From assembly GCA_033297205.1 (NCBI GenBank), contig MU859071.1, positions 1 to 64,000 on the forward strand: a stretch of DNA of 64,000 nucleotides, given 5' to 3'. A program made the translations under genes and the position numbers. Origin of the DNA: Pseudoneurospora amorphoporcata. Lineage: Eukaryota > Ascomycota > Sordariomycetes > Sordariales > Sordariaceae. Under the pieces are notes generated by a model. It was not told where the DNA came from. It did not search any database and saw only the letters and a list, made by a program, of their open reading frames with translations. Below, piece by piece: positions 22,329-33,783 of this stretch; the first letter of the stretch is position 1, and each line of letters begins with the position of its first letter.

Positions 22329-23528
22329 ATGCCACCGCGTAGCAGTATTCCGGCGACGCCGCGCATCATCTCGCCCAGCCCGACCCCTTCGGAGCGCGAT
22401 GCGCTAGAATACAAGGGACCCATGACCAGGGCCGCGAGAAGACGGCTGGCGACACCGTTACCTGTCAGCGAAGAGGGTAACGAGGAGGATGACGTGCCCG
22501 GTCTACGGGGAGCGCGCACAAGGAGCAGAAGCCTGGTAGAAGCGCGCCCAACGGCCGGCAGGCGGACGTCCAAGAAGAGGATCACCAAGACTGCCGATGC
22601 GAACACAACCTCTACAGGCTCGACAGCAGCCGCGCCTAATGGAGACATTGCCAGTGTGTCCGAAAAGCTAGAGAAGGAGGTATCGAACGGCCACCTGTTC
22701 CCACCACAACCGGCAGGCCATACAGGCTGGGACTGGAAAGACATTAGTCGCAGTCCCAGCCCACTTGGCCTGATCCCAATCCACAGGCACTGGAGGGCCT
22801 TTATACACAAGCACGAAGTACCGAGGAAAGCGCTCCACGTGTCCATCGGCTTCTTCGTCGTATGGCTCTACCTGTCGGGAACGCAGACGCTGTCGGTGTG
22901 CCCTTACCTCATGGCTGCCCTAATACCCATCGCGGCGGTCGACGTTCTCCGACACCACAACGCGTCCTTTAACCGGTTTTACGTCAAGGTATTGGGGGCA
23001 CTGATGCGTGAGAGCGAGTTCACGGGCTACAATGGCGTCATTTTCTACCTCCTCGGGGCCTGGATCGTCCTGGGTTTTTTCCCCAAGGACGTCGGTGTCG
23101 TGGGCACCCTGCTGCTTAGCTGGTGTGACACTGCGGCAAGCACCTTTGGACGGCTGTACGGCCGTTACACACCCCGTATTCGAACCGGCAAGTCGCTTGC
23201 CGGGTCCTTGGCTGCATTCCTGGTCGGCGTGGGCACCTCGGCCTTCTTTTGGGGCTGGCTGGTGCCTACCAAGGGTCCCATGCCTGGCGACGAGCTCTTT
23301 ATGTTCAAGGGCACCCTCCGCCTCCCCCTGCTCCTAGCGGAAGCGGTCGGTCTGACCCCGGCTCAGGCGACGATCTCGGGTGGCCTTGCTCTGGGCGTCA
23401 TGAGCATCTGGTCCGGCTTTGTCGCTGCGGCGAGCGAGGTGGCTAACGTCTGCGGACTGGATGACAACCTCACGATCCCTGTCCTGAGCGGTCTCGGTAT
23501 CTGGGGCTTCCTCAAGGTTTTTGGCTAA
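22329..23528 (+). CDS. dgk1: Dgk1-type CTP-dependent diacylglycerol kinase
   Basis: Integral membrane protein of the ER/nuclear envelope predicted to phosphorylate diacylglycerol with CTP, giving phosphatidate; this family is related to CTP transferases, not to ATP-dependent DAG kinases. Single exon, 399 residues. Residues 1-150 are polar, Arg/Ser/Pro-rich and probably disordered. About six to seven hydrophobic segments follow (ALHVSIGFFVVWLYL, YLMAALIPIAAVDVL, FYLLGAWIVLGFF and others). The conserved core ESEFTGYNGVIFYL..SWCDTAASTFGRLYGRYTPRI..GKSLAGS carries the acidic and basic residues typical of the family. The frame stays open 380 nt upstream but without ATG, so 22329 is the start. Gene symbol follows yeast. 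Confidence 0.88.
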   Translation: MPPRSSIPATPRIISPSPTPSERDALEYKGPMTRAARRRLATPLPVSEEGNEEDDVPGLRGARTRSRSLVEARPTAGRRTSKKRITKTADANTTSTGSTAAAPNGDIASVSEKLEKEVSNGHLFPPQPAGHTGWDWKDISRSPSPLGLIPIHRHWRAFIHKHEVPRKALHVSIGFFVVWLYLSGTQTLSVCPYLMAALIPIAAVDVLRHHNASFNRFYVKVLGALMRESEFTGYNGVIFYLLGAWIVLGFFPKDVGVVGTLLLSWCDTAASTFGRLYGRYTPRIRTGKSLAGSLAAFLVGVGTSAFFWGWLVPTKGPMPGDELFMFKGTLRLPLLLAEAVGLTPAQATISGGLALGVMSIWSGFVAAASEVANVCGLDDNLTIPVLSGLGIWGFLKVFG

Positions 23529-24881
23529 ATGACGGATGATTTGGCACGAGCTTGTTTGACAATACCTGATACATGTACTTTTGGCTTGACTGTGGTCAAC
23601 GATGCATATCACCGGCGTTCTGGGGCGGCAAGGGGTTAAAAGGAGTCCACTTATTCAACGTTTGGATGGGCGGTTGATGTCGGTGGTATTAACACTTTTG
23701 TAATGGATGGATTCTGCGGCGAAACTGGGCAAAGGGCCAGTCTAGAGATGTACACCTCATACCCAGCTGCAACCTGTATATCTCACCACTTTTTTTGTAT
23801 ATTTCTTCTTATCAACTAAGACTGCAGCTATCCTCCAACATCTCGTGTCGAGAGCATCCAGCCATCAATATTGTGAAGCTGTCAAGGGCCTATCCCCGTC
23901 CATTCTGCATGTTTAAAATAGGACTCGGAGAACATGTTGCTGATCCGATCATACGGTTTGCTGTCTTCAGGACCGGTGCCACCCAGGGCCACTCGGGATA
24001 TTGTAATGATCCAGGATGGCGGAACTGACAAGGCCAGACGGACGTTAAAAAGGCCCGGCCTGCAACGGGCTGTTCACGCGGTGTCCGCACCTCGAAATGT
24101 CATGCATTGACTCAGCTCGGCTGGCTTCCTTGTTGAACATCAGTTCGTAGGCGGTGAGTCTCATTTCCCTGTCGCAGCCTGGGCGGGGGTCGTGAGAAGA
24201 TCCGGGGAAGGAGCGAGGCCGCGAAGCACGACAGCAAAGTGCAGGGGAGGGGATGCATTTTGACAAGGGTTGTCTTCGCGCCTGCCGGTTTCACCTTTCG
24301 ACTCTGATTTTTCCTTGTCCTCCGTCAACGGAACTTGCCTGTTTCCAGCACCTCACCTCTCACCTGCATCCTCTTTTCTCTCAGCTTGACACTGGACGCA
24401 TTTTTACTACCTACCTTACACCTTGGGCTACCAAGCCTTCGTGATCCTCCGACATGGTTCTTCCCAAGATTAGACACGACATGATATTGTCCACGAATGG
24501 CCCGGATATCATGTCACACCTGGTAACCCTTTCGGATGATTGGATTCGCGATTGTTGATGGCCCGAAAAGTCCTAGCCGTATTTCTCTAGCACGAACTGT
24601 GAACTGCGAACTGCTGAGGCGTTGCCTGCAAACCAGCCGTTAACAAGGTGCGCGGACAACTACAAGAACGAGCAATTAATTGGTAGACGAACTGCGAGCG
24701 GCAAAAAGATTTCTTCGCCCCCATACGGTTTGACCCTATCCATGATTACCATTGACGTTTCTTTTTTCCTTTCTGACGAAAAATTTAGAAGCCGAATGAA
24801 TCTATCTGCCTTTGACAACAAAGCATGCAGCTGGGCTGCCATCCACCATCATTTTTTCCCCCTCAGATAGGTCAGCAGTCA

Positions 24882-24908
24882 TCATCATCATTATCATCAT
24901 CATCATCG
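24882..24908. repeat. (CAT)n microsatellite
   Basis: About nine CAT/TAT units in a spacer, immediately followed by a short pyrimidine- and A-rich segment. No coding frame uses it convincingly. Confidence 0.7.
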
Positions 24909-25060
24909 CTCAATCATCAATGCCTGCTTTCCCACCACATCCTTCCTTTCTGGAAACGGAGAGTTCGACAACACAACTTCGTCACGACACAAGGCACAAA
25001 GAAGAAAGCTTTTTTCTTTTCCTTCCGTTTCCCGTCATACCCCCCGGCGCGGATTTGGCA

Positions 25061-25153
25061 CTTCATGTACGCTTCATGTACGTTTTTCCGGCATGGTTCT
25101 CTCAGCAGGCACCTTGGGGGCTCCGGCCATGGCACCTTGGGGGCTCCGGCCAT
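25061..25153. repeat. Two adjacent short tandem duplications
   Basis: An 11-bp unit (CTTCATGTACG) occurs twice at 25061-25082, and a 23-bp unit beginning GGCACCTTGGGGG occurs twice without gap at 25108-25153. Both pairs are perfect copies, so they are recent slippage or duplication products. Confidence 0.9.
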
Positions 25154-28100
25154 GGCATCTTTCATCCTATGAAATCGTGCCCAGTCATCAGTCGTTGGCG
25201 CAAGTTTGGTTGGACTGCATTTCCCTAATTCCACTCAAACACTGAGGTTACATTTTCGCTGTTCCATGTCCCCCCAACCGTCCCCACATATGGCTACATC
25301 CAGCTGCGGAACCCATTTTCCTTCTCGAACACCACCAGCAACGACCAGTCGTCGTCGTTCCCTGCACTGATACGCCTTTGCGCCGTACCCATGCCATGAA
25401 CGTGCAGGAAGGCTTGATGCGTTGTCCCCTTGCTGCCCTCCCGAGCCTGCATTAGGCACGAAGGGAAGTCATGTACGTATGTATGTACACCGTTTGCATA
25501 CCTCTACGCTACATCCACGGGTCATGTCACATAGCAGCACAAGTACGTACCTGTTCTTCCACCGGTTCGTCGGTTGCAACGCTCAAGCTCTTCGTTGTCA
25601 GGCTTCATCCACTCCTCCACGCCTCCCAACTGGATTAGCTGACCATTGAGTTGGACTCTTCACTTCCACCGGCACTTCTGACGCAATGCCCCGCTCTGCC
25701 ATTGGGTTGTTTTCGCGGGGGCCCTAGTTCGCAGACCCAAACGGCGCAAGCTATCAGCCATGCGAGGTGAATTGTGCCGGCCTAGCTTTTGCCTTCCTCC
25801 GATGCCAGCAGGGTCCGGGTTGATGGCGCCTCAAGTGAATGGCCCGACGACAGCACACCATATGGCTTCTCCCTTCTTGTTGGTGGACGGCAAAATCGCG
25901 CTAGCTACGTCTTCGCATGCTTTGCAAGTCATGCTCCTTCCCCACCTTATCAAGGTACCTCCCGGCTAGAATCAATGCCTGGAGAATCGACTGCGGTTGG
26001 GGAACGCGATAAACGCGGGATGAAAACGGTTCAAGGAACCATGCGTTCAGGTTCGGTTCGGTCTACATCCCGGGCCTCTCGGACGCCTCTTACCCGACTG
26101 GGATTTATGCTCCACTGGGATTCAAACTCATTGTGATATTGCTAGATGGGCCATTACCCTTCGAATTCAACGGATATCTCTTCCAGTAAGGTGCCTTCAC
26201 TGCTTCACGTTCTGTCAATTTCATTCGCAAATGCGGCTTCTTATGAATAACCTAGGGGCAACTGCCTCGTGTCTTCTTCGATTTACCCTTGACCTACATG
26301 GATGGTCAGTGTCGTACATGTCACCTCCGGAGTTGCCTCACAGGACGGACCGGCACACGCATCCGCCCCTGGACCTCTGCAGTTCGCCTGGAACCCCAGG
26401 GATAGAGCAAGGGAGCGCACCGCTTCTTGTCAAACTGCGTGGCCTTCTGAATCATACTCATGTCAACTGTCACGGCTGAAGGCTCCCGAAACCTTCCTCG
26501 GCATGTCATCTAAGCAAGGCAAAACAGCTTGGACATCACAGCGTCTGAGACCCGCATAGAGGCTTCTTTCCCACGGTCCATAACACGACAGAATATTATA
26601 TGAGGACGGCCTGTGAGGTTCTCCGAGCGGACCAATGCCCCCATGAAATATCCGAGAGTCGACTACATCCTCAATGTGTACCTGAACTCCTGCAAGGCCC
26701 AACTGTCAGTTTTTGACCCGATGTCAAACACTTGGATATATATGTCTCGGGCATTTCCATGGGGACCCAACTTATGTCACCCATGCTGTCTTGCCCAAGG
26801 TTCGGCACAATGCGAGTAATGCCCTGTTGGACGTCTCCAACCAATTGCTGAATAGGGTCAAGTCAGCCTAAAGGTTGGGAGGAGAGGGGGGGGCGGGTGT
26901 CTCGCCGTTCCAGCCAATGGAATTATCTCAATTCTGGAATTGAGTTTAGTCTTACAGTAAGGTACTGCTGACTTTCCCGCTCTCTTATAGGGGAGAAAAA
27001 AAACGAAGCTAAGGGGACCACAGGCCAAACAGAACGCTCCTCCAATGCTGAAAAGGTACGGATGCCAGGCCAAGAAAATCAGATGAGCAAAAGGGGAAAA
27101 TTCTGAATATCAAGGAAGAGAGGGGAAGAAATTTATGATGCAGCTGAGGCCTTGTGAACAACACATCGCTCACCCGATTCCCTGCATCACTGCCTAACCC
27201 ACCTTTACGCACCCTCCGTTTGAACTCAAGATCGCTCCTACCAACGAAAACGGTTATATCGCTGACGAATCCGACAGCACCTTTGCCATGTGGCTAGCGT
27301 TAACGGACGAGCGCGCTTGTTTCGTTCGTCACCAATTCCCAAGTGGGAAGCTCTCCCAACTTATACAGTGCACCATGTACACGGAAGCGGCTTATGGAAA
27401 AGCCGGTGCCTTAGCACTTCTTCCCGACCCGTGTTCCGTACCATGGTGCAGATCGATTCCAGTTGGCCAGCGCAAGCCTGATACATCTCCCTATGTACAA
27501 TTTACTCATCCTTACACAAAATCTTTTTTTTTTGGTGGAATAATAGACCAGACACTCACTTTCTATTACCCACCTGCTTGTCATACACCGTCAACAACTC
27601 ACGCATTCCTCATACCTGAACCAGAGTCATCCTTGCCTGAATTCCGGCCAGAGCATCCCTTGCTTATTACCTACAATGGCTTATGCCTCCGATGTCTGCT
27701 TCCATTTATCGACCACCTGTTGCACACACGCCCCTCCACATGCCCTTGTGCTCCGTTCTGGACTTGGTTATCGATCCTCTAGTTCCCCGTTTATCCCAGC
27801 TCGGCCTCCCCGTTGGTGCTTCGTTCGCCCTCTGGAAGTCTTTCCGGACCGTCCTTTTCTTTGTTACCTACATGCGGTGTGAATCTGGAAAAACCTGACA
27901 GGATCCTCACTTGATATTCCCTCCATCACTTCGGGTCCACCAATACAAACGGTGATAGTTGTCTCTCGGCATATGCATTGCCTTTCTCTGAGCAATCGAA
28001 ATCCATCTGCAGGCGAATCCGAACCTTCCTTCATGGTCGAGAGCTTCAGGGATCACCCCATCGGCTTTGCCATCGTCATGCTCGTTGGACATGTCGCCAC

Positions 28101-28305
28101 GGCAGAAGAGGGGATGACAGGCCAGACACTATCGAAACTAGTCCATCGTCGTCACCTCCATCCCCGTCCCTGTCAACCGGATCCTAGCTCCTGCCGGTTT
28201 ACAAGCGGGGTCAAGGAAGGCTTGTCCACGAATAGAGTTACCGACTCTTACCCCCTCGAGATCATGATGGCTCGAAGTTGTCGACAAGGGGGAGGTTGAG
28301 AAAGG

Positions 28306-28313
28306 TATAAAAG
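28306..28313 (+). promoter_or_regulatory. TATA box upstream of kxd1-like gene
   Basis: TATAAAAG, a perfect consensus, about 330 bp upstream of the ATG and followed by a CT-rich segment of the type that marks leaders of expressed fungal genes. Confidence 0.6.
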
Positions 28314-28641
28314 GGGGTTGTTGTTGACCAGAGTAGTTGAGTTTTTCTTTCTCCTCCTCCATCACATCTTCAGTATTCAGATCCAGACCCTAAACCTTCT
28401 TGAAGACCTTGTTTACACCCTCAGACATTTTTGACAACTATCTTTATACTTGGTCTTGTCTTCACATTAGTTGACTCTTCCCAGTCTAGTTCCTACATCA
28501 CTCCACATCCCACTACCCACAAGTCCTCTTCCGAACCTGGGGAAACCCCACAAACGCACAAGCCGTCATAACTCTATTCTTAGTATCCACCAGCGCAGTG
28601 ACGTCTTCCGTATTCAGGTCACACATTACACAGTCACAATC

Positions 28642-29347
28642 ATGTCGTCAAACTACTCTACCCAGTATTACGCGGCTACTGGCGCGCTTCCTATTCCTTC
28701 CGGAAAGGGACAGTACCCCACGTATCCTGCCTATTACAACAGCAATGACAGCAACTACTCCGTCTCTCCTCCTGAGGAATCTGATCCGTCAGTGACTTCT
28801 GGGTCTGGCATGGGCCAATCCACCTATTCCGTTCCCGTTTCTACCTACGCTGGAAGCAGCCAGGGAGACTACGAGAGCGCGGGATCTGCGAGTGGCATCG
28901 ATCTGAACGAGTACATGCAAGATCGATTTGCTGATACGTTCTCGCCGATCCCCCTCGATCGCTTGACGGTCGAGCAGGCGAAGATGTGAGTTTCTCCCTG
29001 AAGATGCTGTGTTTTGGTGAACGATTTGCTAATCGGACCCACTTTAGCTCTGGCGGTCTGAACGCAAAGCACCGCGAGGTTCTCGAACTGCAGGCCAAGG
29101 CACAAGCACGTCTTGCGAGGACAAGGGCGCGATTCGCCCAGGGGCTTGAAGATGCCCAGGCGGTGCGGAAAGACCTCGAATGGACACAGAAGAAAGTGAC
29201 GTGAGTTTTGACTCCCGAGGACGGATAGGAAGAGCGGACACATACTGACAACTTCGAAACAGCTCTCTTTCAGCCAAGGCGGCGAAGAAGCACCCCAAGG
29301 AGTATGCCAAGTCGCGCGCACGTCACCCCTCTCCTGATGCTTTCTAA
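28642..29347 (+). CDS. kxd1: KxDL domain protein, BLOC-1-like subunit KXD1
   Basis: Predicted subunit of a BLOC-1-like complex acting in endosome/vacuole (lysosome-related organelle) traffic. Three exons: 28642-28985, 29048-29200, 29263-29347; introns of 62 and 62 nt start GTGAGT and end TTTAG and AACAG. The protein is 193 residues. The first 100 residues are Ser/Tyr/Pro-rich and low in complexity. Exons 2-3 encode the helical KxDL region (IDLNEYMQDRFADTFSPI.., RFAQGLEDAQAVRKDLEWTQKKV..LSAKAAKKHPKEYAKSR). The ATG chosen starts MSSNYSTQYYAATG; upstream in-frame sequence has no ATG close by. Complex membership is inferred from the family. Confidence 0.82.
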
Positions 29348-31428
29348 ACCATTGCGGTTACATTTGCATCGGAGAACGATTTCTCTTCATCTCTCCATCT
29401 TCGGATTCAGCACATAGGGCTTATACTTGCACAAACCCCTTTTTTCATGTTTTTTCCTTTGCACAAAACGGGAAAATGCCCCGGAGGTCTTTTGGAGTTT
29501 CTCAGCCTTGCGGAAGAGATGACGTTGGAAAAAGCATGTCAGGCGCGGCAAATTTAGCCGCGATACACGCCCCAGCGGAGACAAGGAGGAAAAAACGGAG
29601 TCAGGTTTTTACGGTGTTGACGTGGGGTGGTCGTTAGGTTGGGCTGGAATGCGTCGAGACGTGCAGCAGCTTGCGGCGTTTTCCTCGTCCAAACTCCACG
29701 CCACCCCCCTGCTCTTCCCCTTTACCACGGACCACATCGTTTCGGGAAAATGCCCAGTTTCTTTGATTGGACTGTTTTTGGGGATTTCCTTGGTGGCTTT
29801 TTTTTTGTCTTTTCCTGGGTATGTTTATGGGTTGGGTTAGACGTCGCATCCAGGAACCAGGCACCAGGCACATTTACACCCCCCCCTCTCCGTTTTCTTG
29901 GCTTCTTTTCACTGAGATGGAGGGTGGGAATCTGGATTTGTTGAGAAGGTGAAGACGCAGGGTTGAGACACATGCCACGGGCGGGAGGGGAGATCCGAGC
30001 CGCTGCGAAACACAAGCCTGGCAGGGCTGCAGGATGTGATGGATACGTACTGCCAGCGTGGTGGGGGGTGTGTGGACACGATGGACTGGCTGGCAGCGGG
30101 AACGACAGTGATGGCTTGTCCTGCCTATTCGTCCATCTTACTCGGAAAATGACTCCGAGAGCCGCGAGGAGCTCCACACACCCATTGCTACCGGCACGTC
30201 ACTGTCTTTGATCCACTGTCACAGGTGGCTTGTCAGCGTCTTGGCTTGATCTAGCACGTGTATGTGTCTGGGGACTGTTCGGCACCGGGGAAACGAACCA
30301 GACCATGCAGTCCCCAGATACGGACGGACAGTGTGGACAAAGTGCCGGGTGACTGGGTACCTTTCCTCCGCCCTCTGACTTCTGACGGTGGGGGGCCTAT
30401 TACCTCTTGAGGCTAGCCGTCTATAGAGTCATTGGTGGTGCTTCTCGGACAGGGAAGTGGTTCGGTGGATGGTTGGTGAATGGCTCATGGCTCTTCTGTA
30501 TCTAGCCGGGTTTGCCTCCTGTACCAGACAGGAGGCGGGGTAGGATTTGGAGATTTGGTGGCTTGGTTCGGCTCTTTGGATATAGTATCTTGTGTGTTGG
30601 GTAGGCGTTTTAGGTAGCTTGCTTGCTTACATGGTATGGTGCTTTTGGCAGTTAAAAAGATGTTTTTGTCTGTTGAGGTGGGTGTCTTGGTGTGATTCGT
30701 GACCTGTGACCGTGTTTCTCGTAGGTAAGGGTCCTGGTCCCAGTCCTGGTACAGGGAGGACTTGGTATTTCTCTTTCCCCTAGTTGATTGATGATGGATG
30801 ATGTGGCTAGGTTGATGACCAAGTAAGAGAGTACCTTTGTCAAGGTAAGGCAAGGTAGAGCAAGGTAAGAAGTAGACATGACCTTGCCGAAAGGAAGCTC
30901 ATGGATGGATAGTCTCATGTGATTTGGCCACACACATACCTCTGGGTCCTTCGCTGAAGGGTCGACCACTTGGTACAACACTCAAGCATAGACATACACA
31001 CACCATCTATCACGAAACCTATAGGCTATCCCAAATCGAATGGCACAAACAACCACAAGAGCTAGGCGCTAGACAAACTATAGATGCCATTCACGAGGGA
31101 GGGGGAAAAAAGAAGAAAAAAAAAGGAAAGGGCAAGGTGTTGAGAGGAGAAAGGTCGATGCGGGCGAGACAATACAAGAGCATGGCATAACATTGAAGAT
31201 AAGAATAGGGTATCAAACCAACCAATTAAATGACAGACAAAGGTGGATGACTTGGAGCTGTGGCTGCCATGGCAACCGGGATTACCGTCGGCGCGCGCCA
31301 AGCAGGAACTAGATAGAGCTGAAGCTGATGGTCAAGGCTTGGACTTCAATAGAGGTACTAATATCAGCCTCTCCTTCTGGGTCTATCACCACTCACATCT
31401 CCCTGCTAAGCCAAGCAGAAGCTCCCTC
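29348..31428. other. 2.1-kb spacer
   Basis: No gene seen. Holds the 3' flanks of two convergent genes (kxd1 and the RGG protein). Homopolymer-rich (C6 at 29880, poly-A near 31107-31127). ORFs here reach about 150 codons in overlapping frames on both strands and look like chance. Confidence 0.45.
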
Positions 31429-32238
31429 CTAAGCCACCTGCTGAGCAACCTCTTGAGCACCCTGCTGATCAGAACCAGAACCAGAACCTCCAAACCCTCT
31501 ATCACCAACTCCAAAACCTCCGCGTGCACCACGACCACCTCCAGACCGACTAGGCAACCACACTCCCACGGCTTCAATCTCGCGCGCCTGCTCCAATCGC
31601 TCCCACGGGTTCTCGTTGCTGGATGGGTCGTAGTAGTCGGCATACCAAGGTTTCGTTGGGTCACGGCCGTGGGTGCTTGCTCCTCCGTGATTACCCCTGC
31701 CGCCTCTACCGCCGCCTCGTCCGCCGCGTGCGCCATGATCGCCTCTTTGGCTGTGGGAGTTAAAGCCGACGGGTCGTTGGGTTGGTGCTTGGATTGGCGG
31801 TTTAGGTGGTAGTGATGTGTTAATCGGCAGCGTCGTCGTCGTCGTCATCGAAGCCTCCACACTGGCGCCCTGATCATTGTCGTCGTCGTCATCGATGTTG
31901 ATTTCGTTCTTATCCTTCACCTCAATCTCCTCTTTTGGCGCATTGTTGAAAACGCGCCTCTGAACAGGCACGTCATTCGCCCCCGTTCCCTGTGGTGCTG
32001 GTCCGACGTAGGCGTCGACGCGCGAGTTGTACCTCCTCTTTTTCGAGGGGCGGTCACCGGCAGCAGCCGAGTTGTCGTCGGGGTCGGAGTCATGGGTAGG
32101 GGCTTGTTGTCCGAATGAAGAGAAACCCATTGCTGCGGCCATGGCGGCTGCTTCGGCTTCTTGGTCGATGAAAATGTCATGGTTGTTGTTGTTATTGCTG
32201 TTGTCCAAGGGTAGTTGAGAGGGGTTTGGGTCGGTCAT
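31429..32238 (-). CDS. Unrecognised nuclear-type protein with RGG region
   Basis: Single-exon ORF of 269 residues; I do not recognise the family. Features in order: Asn-rich N-terminus, an Ala-rich helix leading to AMGFSSFG (about residues 35-42), a basic SKKRRYNSR segment that looks like a nuclear localisation signal (about 63-71), an Asp-rich run (IDDDDDND), an Arg/Gly block (RGGRGGGRGGRG, about 170-182), the conserved-looking WYADYYDPSSNENPWERLE, and a second Gly/Arg-rich tail. RGG boxes plus an NLS suggest RNA binding in the nucleus, but this is inference. The ATG at 32238 is the first in frame. It diverges from the 32.9-kb gene across 0.7 kb. Confidence 0.7.
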   Translation of the reverse strand: MTDPNPSQLPLDNSNNNNNHDIFIDQEAEAAAMAAAMGFSSFGQQAPTHDSDPDDNSAAAGDRPSKKRRYNSRVDAYVGPAPQGTGANDVPVQRRVFNNAPKEEIEVKDKNEINIDDDDDNDQGASVEASMTTTTTLPINTSLPPKPPIQAPTQRPVGFNSHSQRGDHGARGGRGGGRGGRGNHGGASTHGRDPTKPWYADYYDPSSNENPWERLEQAREIEAVGVWLPSRSGGGRGARGGFGVGDRGFGGSGSGSDQQGAQEVAQQVA

Positions 32239-32939
32239 TTTTTGGTGGTTGATGGTTGGAGAGGGTGGGTGAGCTGGTTAGTCGTGAGGGGAATGGCGGG
32301 AGATGGAGATGAGGTTGATGGATGAGGTTAGTGTAAAGAGCCTGTCGAGTCGAGCACGGATTGAAGTCGAAAAAAGACCAGGGTGTCGTTGAATCAATCA
32401 GCCTTGTGGGCCTCCACTCGTTCCCCACTACCTAAAAGAGAACAGCGCACACAGTGGATTGGGCGGATGCTTTGCGCTAACGCCGACCTTGACCTTCCTT
32501 GTCTCGGAATGTTACCCTCCCGGGTGCAAGTTTTGTCACTTTTCAACTTTTTGATCTTGGAATGGACTTGTGTTGGAAGTCCGTGCCCTGGGCACTCCCT
32601 TCCAGGTATTTAGGCTGCCCTGGTTTCCGTTTCTCCGCTTCCGTTAAAACAACAACAACAATCAAGCCCTTTTCGTTGTCGCCCTTTCCAACCCACCGAC
32701 AACTTGGCTGTGATGGAATCCTACGGCGTGACAACCTATCAGTTACAAGTTTTTCTTTGATTTCCAATACTTCACCACCAGTCACTGTTTTCCAGTCAAC
32801 CAATCGGTAACAGCGTACCATTTCACACTGTTTCAGCTGACCCGACCATCTATCAGCTGCTTTCATTAGGTATATTAACCTCTGACAACAGCATTCAATC
32901 CACCATATCACCTATCTAACATCGCATAATCAACCAACC
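32239..32939. promoter_or_regulatory. Divergent promoter between two unknown genes
   Basis: Shared 5' region of outward-facing genes. Contains TC-rich and CAAC-repeat sequence (CAACAACAACAA at 32648) close to the plus-strand gene. No recognisable factor sites could be assigned. Confidence 0.4.
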
Positions 32940-33611
32940 ATGGCCACTACACCGCCTACTACAACCACCACCAACTCCTCACCACAGGGAGGCATCACCC
33001 TCCGCCTCCCCTACAAATACTCTCACCCGCAAACCATCCCCTTCCGGCCCCTCGACTTCCTCCACAGGACCTGGTCCGTAACCCACTCCACCCTCTCCAT
33101 GTGGCGCTCAGCCCGCAACGTGCGCATCACGTACCGGCCACTCCCTCCCACTGCCGATGGTCGCCCCCGCGTAGACGACCTGGTCGAATACGAATCCCTC
33201 TCCGGATCCGGCAGCCTCAAGACCGTCTCGGGCGTCGACACGGGGAATTGGGACTTGGCGAATATCAAAGATGACACCACCTCTTGGGACTGGCGCGGAT
33301 CGGGGTGGTTATTTTTCGTGAGCAGTCATTGGGAGATTTTGGGGTGGGGGGAAGTCAAAGATGCGGAGACGGGAAAAGTAAAAGAGCGGTGGGTGGTTAC
33401 GTGGTTCGCGCCGACGCTGTTTACGAAGGAAGGGTTGGATGTTTATAGTGATTTGAGGGAAGGGGGGAGTAAGGAGGTTGTGGAGGGGGTGTTGAAGAGT
33501 TTGAAAGAGTTGGTGGAGGAGGGTGGGGAGAGGACGAAGGCGTTGAGGGAGATGGTGGAGAGGGATATGAGGGAGGTGGCTATTAGTTTGCCTTGGAAGG
33601 AGAGGGCATGA
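32940..33611 (+). CDS. Conserved-looking hypothetical, possibly lipocalin-like
   Basis: Single-exon ORF of 223 residues, function unknown. After a Thr-rich start, residues 20-140 contain regularly spaced aromatic beta-strand-like segments: FLHRTWSVTHSTLSMWR, VRITYRPL, VEYESLSGSG, WDWRGSGWLFFVSSHWEILGWG and RWVVTWFAP. This pattern is compatible with a small calycin/lipocalin-like barrel, but no signature motif proves it. The last 70 residues are a charged helix (KEVVEGVLKSLKELVEEGG..). Codon third positions switch from C-rich in the first half to G-rich in the second half. It converges with cwc25, stop to stop 172 bp apart. Confidence 0.72.
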   Translation: MATTPPTTTTTNSSPQGGITLRLPYKYSHPQTIPFRPLDFLHRTWSVTHSTLSMWRSARNVRITYRPLPPTADGRPRVDDLVEYESLSGSGSLKTVSGVDTGNWDLANIKDDTTSWDWRGSGWLFFVSSHWEILGWGEVKDAETGKVKERWVVTWFAPTLFTKEGLDVYSDLREGGSKEVVEGVLKSLKELVEEGGERTKALREMVERDMREVAISLPWKERA

Positions 33612-33783
33612 GGTAACGAGTCAAGGTAAGGAGGAGGACTGGGAGATGCACTTTCTGGCATGGGAGTTTGGATGGGGGATATGTATTTGTTGTAATAATT
33701 TTGGGTATCTTGTTCTCGCTATTGGATGTTGATGCCAAGGTTTTCTCTTCCAAACGTTGGAAATCGGAAAAAAGATGAGCATG

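Larger units (their letters stand above)
23529..28305. other. 4.8-kb spacer without a supported gene
   Basis: Probable dgk1 3' UTR at the left and the promoter of the KxDL gene at the right. In between, short ORFs (up to 164 codons, for example near 27288-27782) show no motifs and no consistent splice structure. Contains a CAT-type microsatellite at 24882-24908 and short tandem duplications at 25061-25153. Possible home of non-coding or lineage-specific transcripts that cannot be called from sequence alone. Confidence 0.4.

Noticed and set aside
28471..28641. Upstream extension of the KxDL protein frame
   Set aside because: Open by chance through a CT/CA-rich leader; the ATG at 28642 lies in better context and begins the coding-like composition.
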